Positions 1-6,991 of a DNA stretch of 64,000 nt are shown piece by piece; positions within the stretch are counted from its first letter, which is position 1, and every line of letters starts with the position of its first letter. The stretch comes from Nocardia alba NBRC 108234 (GTDB lineage Bacteria; Actinomycetota; Actinomycetes; Mycobacteriales; Mycobacteriaceae): contig NZ_BDAX01000001.1 in NCBI RefSeq assembly GCF_001612665.1, positions 248,001 to 312,000 of the forward strand. The letters are read 5' to 3'. A model generated the notes under the pieces. It was not told the DNA's origin. It saw only the letters and a list, made by a program, of their open reading frames with translations, and ran no database searches. The position numbers and the translations under genes were made by a program.

Positions 1-791
1 ACCCGGCCTCGGCGGCCGCTGTCGGCATCATCGTGGCCGACTCACCGGTGGTGAAGTCGATGGCCGACCGATACGGGGAGTCGCTGCCCGCCGAGGGCGC
101 GACCCTGATCTACAACGACCTCTATCCGGCCGCGGGCGTCTCGGATTGGACGCCCTACGCGCAGTCCATCAAGGCCAAGGGCGTGAAGGGCCTGATCTTC
201 CTCGGCGACTTCCGCAGCCTCGCCAAGCTCGAGGACGTGCTCACCAGCATGGACTACAAGCTGGACTGGGTCGACGTCACCAGCAACGCCTACACCCCCG
301 CGTTCCTCGAGCTCGCCCGCACATCGCTGGGCGCGCAGAACAACTTCGCCGACCTGTCGGGGACCGTGCCGCTGGAATCGGCGGCCAGCGTCCCGGCGGT
401 GCAGCGGGCCAAGGATCTGTTCGCCCAGTACGCGCCCGACGGGAAGCTGACCTACAACGGGCTGCGTTCGCTGGTGCAGTGGCTGCTGTTCGCGAAGGCG
501 GCCTCGAGCTGCGGCGACAACCTCACCCGCACCTGCGTGGTGGAGGCCGCCCGTAAGGAAACAGCGTGGACCGCCGGCGGTTTGCAGGCGCCCGCCGACA
601 TGTCGACCCACACCGTGCCGCCCAAGTGCTTCAACGTGATGAAGGCGACCGCGCAGGGCTGGACGAACGCGGACTTCAAGCCCGACACCGGTCCGTTCCG
701 TTGCGACATGAAGCCCTACGTCTACACCAAGGAATACGGTCGCCCGCTGACGCTGGCCGACGTCAACAAGAGCATGAGCGACGTCAAATAA
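1..791 (+). CDS. HAAT-family ABC transporter substrate-binding protein (3' part)
   Basis: C-terminal part of a periplasmic-binding-protein fold (Peripla_BP_6, LivK-like) that would capture a branched-chain amino acid, amide or small carboxylate outside the membrane. The frame is open to the left edge (from base 3), so the start and the signal or lipoprotein sequence lie outside the window. A GTG at 33 is internal. Visible parts include a hydrophobic strand followed by VADSPVVKSMADRYGE, a central LIFLGDFRSLAKLEDVL segment and a cysteine-bearing tail near CFNVMKAT and RCDMKPY. The stop overlaps the permease ATG by one base (taATG), and permease and ATPase genes follow, so the family call is secure. 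The ligand cannot be told. The catabolic neighbours make a non-amino-acid acid plausible, but that is inference. Confidence 0.85.
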   Translation, partial: PASAAAVGIIVADSPVVKSMADRYGESLPAEGATLIYNDLYPAAGVSDWTPYAQSIKAKGVKGLIFLGDFRSLAKLEDVLTSMDYKLDWVDVTSNAYTPAFLELARTSLGAQNNFADLSGTVPLESAASVPAVQRAKDLFAQYAPDGKLTYNGLRSLVQWLLFAKAASSCGDNLTRTCVVEAARKETAWTAGGLQAPADMSTHTVPPKCFNVMKATAQGWTNADFKPDTGPFRCDMKPYVYTKEYGRPLTLADVNKSMSDVK

Positions 792-2911
792 TGGAGCAGT
801 TCATCGCTTTCGGCATCGTCGGGCTCAGCACCGCCGCGATCTACGCCATCATCGGCAGCGGCCTGGTCCTGACCTTCACCACGACCGGTGTCTTCAATTT
901 CGCGCACGGCGCGGCGGGCATGGTCTCGGCCTTCGTGTACTGGCAGTTCACCGTGGGCTGGGGCGTGCCGACGCCGATCGCGGTCGCCCTGGTGTTGCTG
1001 GTGTTCGCGCCACTGTTCGGGTTGGCGTTCGCGCAGGCGCTGGCGCCGACCCAGGGCCTGGGCGACGCCGAGAAACTCGTCATGACGGTGGCGTTGCTCA
1101 GCGGCCTGATGCTCACCGCGCGCTGGATCTGGAATCCGGACGTGGCGCGCACCCTGCCGCGGTTCTTCGCCGACCAACCACCGCTGCACCTGGGTTCGGT
1201 GACGATCACCTGGCATCAGGCATTGACCATGGTGGTGGCCGTCGTGGTGGCCATCGCTCTGCGAATCCTGCTGTACCGCACCAGAACCGGTGCGGAGATG
1301 CGCGCGACCGTCGACGATCGGGCACTGGTCGGGCTCACCGGCGCCGACCCGCAGCGCGCCAATCGGGTGGCCTGGATGCTCGGCATCGAATTGGCGGCCG
1401 TCGGCGGCATCCTGATCGCGCCGATGGTGGCCCTGGACGCGGCGCAGCTGTCTCTGCTGATCATCAGCGCCTACAGTGCGGCGATCTTCGGACGGCTGCG
1501 CAGCCTGCCGATGACCTTTCTCGGTGCGATCGTCGTCGGCTGCCTGGAGAGCTATCTCACCGGGTATCTGCCACAGAACGAGTATCTGCCCGGACTGCGG
1601 CTGGCCGCGCCCGCGCTGCTGCTGCTCGTCGCGCTGCTGCTGTTCCCGCACGGACGGCTGCGCGGGCGCGATCGGCGGTTGAGCCCGGTGCCGTTGCCGA
1701 GCGTGCGTGGTTCGGCGGTGTTCGCGGTCGTCGTCGCGGTGGTCGGGCTCATGCTCGCCACCCTGCTCAGCGAAGCGGATCTGATCAGCTACGGCCTGAT
1801 CTTCGCCTTCGGGGTGATCGCGTTGTCGTTCGTGCCCCTCGCCGGGTTCGCCGGCCAGATCTCGCTGTGCCAGTTGAGCATCGCCGGGATCGGCGCCGTC
1901 GCCTACGCGCATCTGGGCGCCGACGGGCAGTGGTGGGCGTTGCTCGCCGCCATGGCGATCGCGGGCGTCGTCGGCGCGCTGATCGCCCTACCGGCGCTGC
2001 GTTTGTCCGGGGTCTACCTCGCGCTCGGCACGGCCGCGTTCGCGGTGGTGCTCGACCGCTGGATCTTCACCCTGCCCTCGTTCGAGGTGTTCGGGGTGCG
2101 GATCGCCCTGTTCGACCAGGGCTCGGTGGATCTGGTCGGCCCCAGCCTGTTCGGCACGCAACTGACCAGCACCGCGCAGATCACCGTTTTCGCGGCGATC
2201 GTGCTCGGGCTGGCCGGATTCGCGGTGGCGATGCTGCGGCGCGGTCGGCTCGGCCGACGGTTGATCGCCCTGCGCGACAGCGAGGCCGCCTACGCGACCC
2301 TCGGCGGAAACCTGCTGGCGGCCAAGATGCTGGTGTTCTCGCTGTCGGCGGCGATCGCCGGACTCGGTGGGGCGCTCTACGGCATGCAGCTGCGGTCGGT
2401 GACCGCCGAGCAGTTCAGTTTCGTCGCGGGCCTGCCGATCTTCCTGATCGTGGTCATCGCCGGGCTGGGCGCGGTCGGCAGCGGATTGTTCACCGGCGCT
2501 GTCTATTCGGGCCCGCTCAACGCGATTCCCGTGTTGTTCCCGGCGCTGACCAATCTCGTCCATGTCCTGCCCGCCCTGGGCGGTATCGCCTTCAGCGGCG
2601 GGTTCCTCGGCCAGGGCGCCCTGGCGCAGATCCGTCGCGAATGGGCCGCGGCACTGCGCGATCGGGTCGTCATGGCGGTGCTGCTCGGTGGGCTGGCGTT
2701 GCTGTGGGCGTTGCGCCTGGGCGATGTCATCAACGGCTACGTGTTCACCGCGGGTGCGCTGATCGCGGCCATCGTGGTGCCGCGCTGGGCGAATCGGCGC
2801 CACCGTCCGCCCACACCGGCGCAGGTGCCCGTCGAATGGCTCGGCATCGATCAGGCGTGGACCACAGCAGACAAGGAGATGCTCGATCGTGGGATCGCTA
2901 CTCGAAGTTGA
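791..2911 (+). CDS. fused LivH-LivM branched-chain-type ABC permease
   Basis: About 706-residue inner-membrane permease that joins both HAAT permease domains in one chain. The LivH-like half (roughly residues 1-290) begins with MEQFIAFGIVGLSTAAIYAI and has the FNFAHGA signature. The LivM-like half follows, with GFAGQISLCQLSIAGIGAVAYAHLG near its start. Many alanine/leucine/valine-rich membrane segments run along both halves. Standard systems encode these as two proteins of about 290-350 residues each, so the length fits a fusion. The ATG at 791 directly overlaps the upstream stop codon. In-frame codons further upstream belong to the overlap with the binding-protein gene and are not used. The 3' end overlaps the ATPase gene by 23 bases. 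An unrelated tail of about 60 residues after the last membrane segment ends near TADKEMLDRG. Confidence 0.88.
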   Translation: MEQFIAFGIVGLSTAAIYAIIGSGLVLTFTTTGVFNFAHGAAGMVSAFVYWQFTVGWGVPTPIAVALVLLVFAPLFGLAFAQALAPTQGLGDAEKLVMTVALLSGLMLTARWIWNPDVARTLPRFFADQPPLHLGSVTITWHQALTMVVAVVVAIALRILLYRTRTGAEMRATVDDRALVGLTGADPQRANRVAWMLGIELAAVGGILIAPMVALDAAQLSLLIISAYSAAIFGRLRSLPMTFLGAIVVGCLESYLTGYLPQNEYLPGLRLAAPALLLLVALLLFPHGRLRGRDRRLSPVPLPSVRGSAVFAVVVAVVGLMLATLLSEADLISYGLIFAFGVIALSFVPLAGFAGQISLCQLSIAGIGAVAYAHLGADGQWWALLAAMAIAGVVGALIALPALRLSGVYLALGTAAFAVVLDRWIFTLPSFEVFGVRIALFDQGSVDLVGPSLFGTQLTSTAQITVFAAIVLGLAGFAVAMLRRGRLGRRLIALRDSEAAYATLGGNLLAAKMLVFSLSAAIAGLGGALYGMQLRSVTAEQFSFVAGLPIFLIVVIAGLGAVGSGLFTGAVYSGPLNAIPVLFPALTNLVHVLPALGGIAFSGGFLGQGALAQIRREWAAALRDRVVMAVLLGGLALLWALRLGDVINGYVFTAGALIAAIVVPRWANRRHRPPTPAQVPVEWLGIDQAWTTADKEMLDRGIATRS

Positions 2912-3602
2912 GCAGGTCACGGTGACCTTCGGCGGTCACCGCGCCCTGGACAAGGCCGGGCTGAGCGCCGAGGCGGGCAAGGTGACCGGCCTGATCGGCC
3001 CGAACGGCGCGGGCAAGAGCACCCTGTTCGACGTGATCTGCGGATTGCGGCGACCGGTGACGGGCCGGGTCACCATGAACGGCCGCGACGTCACCCGGCT
3101 CGGGCCCGCCCGTCGGGCCGGGCACGGGATGGCGCGGACCTTTCAGCGGCTGGAACTGTTCGGCCGCTTGAGCGTTCGCGACAATCTGCTCGTCGCCGCG
3201 GAACTCGGGCGTCACCGGCGCGACGCCGCCGGGATCGTCGACGGGCTCCTCGACCGACTCGGTCTGGACGAGGTCGCCGACACCGCCGCCGACGATCTGC
3301 CCACCGGCACCGGCCGACTGGTCGAGGTGGGCCGGGCGATGGCCGCCCGGCCCAGCGTGGTCCTGCTCGACGAGCCGGCGGCCGGCCTCGACCACACCGA
3401 AACCGAGCGGTTCGCCGCGCTGTTGCGGTCGCTGGCCGCCGACGGTGTCGCGGTACTGCTCGTCGAGCACGACATGGGCCTGGTCATGAATGTCTGCGAC
3501 CAGCTCTATGTGCTCGACCTCGGCGCGATCATCAGTTCCGGGCCGCCCGAGGTGATCCGCCGTGACGCCGCCGTACTCGCCGCCTACCTGGGAGAAGGAT
3601 GA
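2889..3602 (+). CDS. LivG-type ABC transporter ATP-binding protein
   Basis: ATPase subunit of the HAAT importer, 237 residues. The Walker A motif GPNGAGKS lies near residue 38 and Walker B VVLLDEPAAGLD near residue 158. LivG features follow, including GMARTFQRLELF in the Q-loop region and LLVEHDMGLVM around the switch histidine. The usual LSGGQ signature is degenerate: the segment before Walker B reads LPTGTGRLVEVGRAMA, as in many LivG-like proteins where the signature is weak. GTG at 2889 follows AAGGAG at good spacing and starts inside the permease gene, which suggests translational coupling. The stop overlaps the next ATG (ATGA). Confidence 0.9.
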   Translation: MGSLLEVEQVTVTFGGHRALDKAGLSAEAGKVTGLIGPNGAGKSTLFDVICGLRRPVTGRVTMNGRDVTRLGPARRAGHGMARTFQRLELFGRLSVRDNLLVAAELGRHRRDAAGIVDGLLDRLGLDEVADTAADDLPTGTGRLVEVGRAMAARPSVVLLDEPAAGLDHTETERFAALLRSLAADGVAVLLVEHDMGLVMNVCDQLYVLDLGAIISSGPPEVIRRDAAVLAAYLGEG

Positions 3603-4303
3603 CCTCGTCACTGGAATTACACGGTGTCCGCGCGGCCTACGACGCGATCGCGGTGCTGCACGGTGTCGACCTGCGGGTCGGCGCCGGCGAGGTGGTCGCC
3701 CTGCTCGGTCCCAACGGGGCGGGTAAGACCACCACCCTGCGGGTCGCGGCCGGGGTGCGTGCGGTCACCGCGGGCCGACTGGTCCTCGGTGGCCGAGACG
3801 TCACCGGGGCCGACCCCCGCGATCTGGCGGCCGCCGGGGTCTGCCTGATCCCCGAGGGCCGTGGCGTGTTCCCCAACCTGTCGGTCCGCGACAACCTGCT
3901 CATGATGACGTTCACCGGCAAGACCCATGCCGAGATCGAGGAGGTGGCGTTCAGCCGATTCCCGATTCTGGCCCAACGCGCCGATCAGATCGCGGGCACG
4001 ATGTCGGGTGGCGAACAGCAGATGCTCGCGCTCGCCCGGGGATTGGCCACCGACCCCGCCGTGCTGCTGCTCGACGAACTGTCCATGGGCTTGGCCCCGC
4101 TGGTGGTCGAGCGGCTCTACGAACAGGTCGGTGAGATCGCCCGCCAAGGCGTGGCGGTGCTGGTCGTCGAGCAGTTCGCCGCCGCCGTCCTCGACATCGC
4201 CGACCACGCGGCCGTGCTGGTGCGCGGCCGCATCGAATACCAGGGGCCCGCCGACGGCGAACTCCGCCGCGAACTGGCCAACCTCTACCTAGGAAGTCAC
4301 TGA
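3599..4303 (+). CDS. LivF-type ABC transporter ATP-binding protein
   Basis: Second ATPase of the same importer, 234 residues. It has Walker A GPNGAGKTTTL near residue 36, an intact signature MSGGEQQMLALARGL near residue 136, Walker B VLLLDELSMGLAP and the switch-region histidine replaced by glutamine in VLVVEQFAAAVLDIA. LIPEGRGVFPNLSVRDNL is diagnostic of LivF. The gene overlaps its upstream neighbour by ATGA and the next gene by one base (TGATG), so five genes from 1 to 4671 look co-translated. LivG has the degenerate signature and LivF the intact one, so the pair probably works as a heterodimer with unequal sites; that is inference. Confidence 0.92.
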   Translation: MTSSLELHGVRAAYDAIAVLHGVDLRVGAGEVVALLGPNGAGKTTTLRVAAGVRAVTAGRLVLGGRDVTGADPRDLAAAGVCLIPEGRGVFPNLSVRDNLLMMTFTGKTHAEIEEVAFSRFPILAQRADQIAGTMSGGEQQMLALARGLATDPAVLLLDELSMGLAPLVVERLYEQVGEIARQGVAVLVVEQFAAAVLDIADHAAVLVRGRIEYQGPADGELRRELANLYLGSH

Positions 4304-4671
4304 TGACCGAAACACGTGCCGACCGCTTCGCTCGCGAACTGGCCGAATTGAAGATCCCCGATCCCGCCGCGGGCCGGGGGAGTCTGTGGTTGCGCCTCGG
4401 CGCGACCGCGATGGTGGCGGGCCCGGCGCTTGCCGTGGTGGCCTACTTCCTGGCGCACAACACCTCCGATCCGCTGGCCCAGCGCGACGCATTGGCGCTC
4501 GCGCTGGTCGGGGTGGCGCTCAGTGTTGTCGGCGCCGCGCTGTTCGTCCGCTACTCGCTCACCGGTGTGCTGCGATTCTGGATGGCACGCCAGTCCTACG
4601 ATCTGAACCAGCTCGGTGATCGTCTGTCGGAGAACCGAATTCAATTGGACGACGCCGCGTCCGTGGCGTGA
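4303..4671 (+). CDS. small two-helix membrane protein of the ABC operon
   Basis: 122-residue protein of no family I recognise. A charged N-terminus (residues 1-28) is followed by two hydrophobic segments, about 34-51 (ATAMVAGPALAVVAYFL) and 62-83 (ALALALVGVALSVVGAALFV). A soluble tail follows that contains SYDLNQLGDRLSENR. It is translationally coupled to the LivF-type gene (TGATG), so it probably belongs to the importer operon, perhaps as an accessory membrane component. No catalytic motif is visible. It is the last gene before a perfect hairpin at 4687-4722. Confidence 0.7.
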   Translation: MTETRADRFARELAELKIPDPAAGRGSLWLRLGATAMVAGPALAVVAYFLAHNTSDPLAQRDALALALVGVALSVVGAALFVRYSLTGVLRFWMARQSYDLNQLGDRLSENRIQLDDAASVA

Positions 4672-4686
4672 TGAGCGCCTGATCGA

Positions 4687-4722
4687 GATCGGGATCGCCC
4701 CAACATGAGGGCGATCCCGATC
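4687..4722 (+). terminator. perfect 14-bp hairpin after the ABC operon
   Basis: Arms gatcgggatcgccc (4687-4700) and its exact reverse complement (4709-4722) enclose an 8-base loop, 15 bases after the last ABC-operon stop codon. No T-run follows, as is common in actinobacteria. It lies between convergent genes and may stop transcription from both sides. Confidence 0.6.
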
Positions 4723-4724
4723 CA

Positions 4725-4790
4725 GGTCACACAGCGTAATACGTTCACACACAGCGTAATACGGTCACGCGCAGCGCAGTTCGGTCACAC
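4725..4790. repeat. 18-20-bp tandem repeat, about 3.3 copies
   Basis: Units ggtcacacagcgtaatac (4725-4742), gttcacacacagcgtaatac (4743-4762) and ggtcacgcgcagcgcagttc (4763-4782), plus a partial fourth beginning ggtcacac. The last unit contains the stop codon of the dehydrogenase gene that ends at 4785, so the array looks like repeated duplication of that gene's 3' end. The unit is not a multiple of three. Function unknown. Confidence 0.7.
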
Positions 4791-5606
4791 GCCGCGCGGG
4801 GTGTCGAGGAATTGCGCGTCGATCGCGGTGTCGAGCGCACCCATGGTCGCGCCGAGTTCGGCGGCCAGCGTCCGTACCGTGGCGACGTCCTTGCGCAGGA
4901 ACTCACCGACCGCGGCATGGAACGCGGCCACCGAACCCTTCGCCGCCACACTGGTGGCGGCGCGGCTGGCTCCGCTGGCCCGCTGGAGCGCCGACAGCAG
5001 GGTCGCCTCGTCGACGCCGAGTTCGCCTGCCAGCTGCACGGCTTCGGTGATCAGGCCGAGCTGGGCCGCGAACAGCGCGTTGTTGACCAGCTTCACGCAC
5101 TGGCCCGTGCCGAGTGGACCCACCGCCAGCACCGGGTCCGCGTAGCACCGCAGTACCGGAAAGGCACGGGCGACGGCGTCTTCGGCGCCGCCGGTGAACA
5201 CGGTGAGCGTGCCGGCGGCGATATCGTGTGGCCCGCCGCTGACCGGCGCGTCGACCACCCCGATGTCGGAGGAATTGGCTTGTGCGGCAATGTCTTCGGC
5301 GGTTCGCGGGCTACCGGTGGTGTGCACGATGAGCACCGACCCGCCGGGCATGCTCGCCAGCAGCGGAGTATCGAGGCACACCTCGCGGACCTGGGCGTCG
5401 CTGAACACGCAGACCACGACGGCGTCCGCCCCGGTGCCGACCGCGGCGGTGAACGACACGGGCTCGGCGCCCAACTCGGTGATCCGTCGGCGCGCGTCGC
5501 CGGACCGACCGAGCGCGCGCACTTCGTGCCCCGCCGCGACGAGACGGCGCACCATCGGAGCGCCCATCCGCCCCACCCCGATGAACCCGATCCGCAAGGC
5601 GGTCAT
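4785..5606 (-). CDS. NAD(P)-dependent beta-hydroxyacid dehydrogenase (3-hydroxyisobutyrate dehydrogenase family)
   Basis: 273-residue cytosolic oxidoreductase of the 6-phosphogluconate/3-hydroxyisobutyrate dehydrogenase family, which oxidises a beta-hydroxyacid to a semialdehyde or ketone. The N-terminal Rossmann motif is GFIGVGRMGAPMVRRL. The substrate-site segment DAPVSGGPHDIAAGTL (about residues 118-133) and the catalytic lysine segment GQCVKLVNN (about 170) are intact. It overlaps the upstream paralogue by ATGA and is the last gene of the operon that starts at 12728. The sister gene at 5603-6415 is clearly related but diverged, so the two may act on different hydroxyacids or form a heteromer. 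Substrate not assignable from sequence. Confidence 0.85.
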   Translation of the reverse strand: MTALRIGFIGVGRMGAPMVRRLVAAGHEVRALGRSGDARRRITELGAEPVSFTAAVGTGADAVVVCVFSDAQVREVCLDTPLLASMPGGSVLIVHTTGSPRTAEDIAAQANSSDIGVVDAPVSGGPHDIAAGTLTVFTGGAEDAVARAFPVLRCYADPVLAVGPLGTGQCVKLVNNALFAAQLGLITEAVQLAGELGVDEATLLSALQRASGASRAATSVAAKGSVAAFHAAVGEFLRKDVATVRTLAAELGATMGALDTAIDAQFLDTPRGV

Positions 5607-6415
5607 CGCGGATGGCCGATAAGGCTCAGTGTCTCGTCGGCCGCGGTCAGCGCGACACCGGTCTCGGCGTCGGCCCCGGTGGCGAGTTCGGCGAGCAGCC
5701 CGACGTCCTTGCGGAGGGTATGCCCGGCGTGCTCACCGATCCGAGCCAGCGTGCCGGCCAGGATACGACCGAGGGCGAAGCTGTTCGCCGACCCGTTCGC
5801 GATCACCTCGCCGAGCTTGGCCTGATCGACGCCGAGGTCGCGCCCGAGCGCCAGAGTGCTCGCCGCGGTCGCGAGGTTCGCGGTGAACAGCAGATTGTTG
5901 AGCAGCTTGGTGACCTGGCCCGCCCCGGTATCGCCCAGGTGCACCACCGGATCGGCGTAGGTGCCGAACACCGGCCTGCACCGGTCGACCGCCTCGACCG
6001 GGCCACCGGCCATGACGAGCAAACGCCCCTGGGCGACCGCGGGCGCACCGCCGCTGACCGCGGCGTCGATCAACGTAACGCCCTGTGCCGCAGCGGTTTC
6101 GGCGAGCTCGCGGCAGGTGTCGGGATGAATAGTGCTGTGCACGGCCACGATCGCGCCCGGCGCGAGTCCGCCGAGCACGCCGTCCTCGCCGGTCAGGACC
6201 TCACGGATGTCGGCGTCGTTGCCCACGCACAAACAGACCAGGTCGCTGGCCCGGGCGAGGGCGCGCGGGGTGGGCGCGATCTCGGCCGCGGTCTCGGCGA
6301 ACTGCTCGAGCGTGGCGGGTCTGCGTGCCCACAGGGTGGTCCGATACCCGGCCGCCACGATTCGCTGCGCCATCGGCGCACCCTGACTACCCAACCCGAT
6401 GAATCCGATGCGCAT
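5603..6415 (-). CDS. NAD(P)-dependent beta-hydroxyacid dehydrogenase, tandem paralogue
   Basis: 270 residues, same family as the following gene. It has Rossmann motif GFIGLGSQGAPMAQRI, DAAVSGGAPAVAQGRL in the substrate site and GQVTKLLNNLLF with the catalytic lysine. I chose ATG at 6415 because AGGAGG lies 7 bases upstream of it. An in-frame codon at 6442 would add nine residues but has no ribosome site. It overlaps the downstream paralogue by four bases (ATGA). It sits in the P450/thiolase operon, so a hydroxyacid produced there is the likely substrate class (inference). Confidence 0.85.
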   Translation of the reverse strand: MRIGFIGLGSQGAPMAQRIVAAGYRTTLWARRPATLEQFAETAAEIAPTPRALARASDLVCLCVGNDADIREVLTGEDGVLGGLAPGAIVAVHSTIHPDTCRELAETAAAQGVTLIDAAVSGGAPAVAQGRLLVMAGGPVEAVDRCRPVFGTYADPVVHLGDTGAGQVTKLLNNLLFTANLATAASTLALGRDLGVDQAKLGEVIANGSANSFALGRILAGTLARIGEHAGHTLRKDVGLLAELATGADAETGVALTAADETLSLIGHPR

Positions 6416-6442
6416 CAGCGCACCTCCTATTCGATATGCCAC

Positions 6443-6946
6443 TCACGCAGTAGGTTCGGGCCGCGGGCGCCAGAACAGCGCGAGCAGTCCCGTGGTCGAC
6501 ACCACGCCGGCGCCGAGTGCGATGACGCCCCCGGCCCAGCCGGTGACAGTGATTCCGGCGGCGTGATCGATCGACAGGCGACCCGGGCCGGTGAAGGCCA
6601 GCGCCAGCGCGACCACCGCCAGGACGAGTACGTACTCGTACCCCTCCTTGAAGACGAAGAATCCGTTCGCGCGGTGCGCGAGCAGCCCGGCGACGAGCAT
6701 GACCGCGATCACCGCCGCGCAGGCCAACGGTGTGGCGAGGCCGAGGATCAGCAGCACGCCCGCCCCGATCTCGGCGACCACACTCGCCCAGGCTTGCAAG
6801 ACACCGTTGCGCAGGCCGAGGCCGGCGAACCAGCGGGCCGTGCCCGCGATCCGCCCGCCACCGAGCCAGTGGTTGAGACCGTGCGCGATCATCGTGGCGC
6901 CGACGACGAGCCGGATCAGAGTCGGCGCCACATCGGTGACATCCAT
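6443..6946 (-). CDS. DoxX-family membrane protein
   Basis: 167 residues with about four hydrophobic segments: TLIRLVVGATMIAHGLNHWL at residues 8-27, then around 55-75, 80-100 and 115-150. LVVGATMIAHGLNHWLGGG is typical of DoxX proteins, and the start has a strong AGGAGGTGAACCC ribosome site before ATG. DoxX proteins are linked to quinone or redox chemistry and to oxidative-stress membrane complexes in mycobacteria. Here it lies between a thiolase-type gene and two dehydrogenases, so a membrane electron-transfer role is possible but unproven. Spacing of 27 bases to the next gene supports co-transcription. Confidence 0.78.
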   Translation of the reverse strand: MDVTDVAPTLIRLVVGATMIAHGLNHWLGGGRIAGTARWFAGLGLRNGVLQAWASVVAEIGAGVLLILGLATPLACAAVIAVMLVAGLLAHRANGFFVFKEGYEYVLVLAVVALALAFTGPGRLSIDHAAGITVTGWAGGVIALGAGVVSTTGLLALFWRPRPEPTA

Positions 6947-6991
6947 GGGTTCACCTCCTGAGCCACGACGAGGTGGCTCGGTCGAATCGGG

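Noticed and set aside
33..35. GTG as the true start of the binding protein
   Set aside because: The frame stays open to the left edge and the homologous part clearly continues upstream; the protein lacks its signal peptide if started here.
722..1912. 396-residue open frame on the minus strand opposite the permease gene
   Set aside because: Composition is rich in R, Q, H and G with no domain-like pattern, as expected for antisense frames in GC-rich DNA; the plus strand carries a clear permease.
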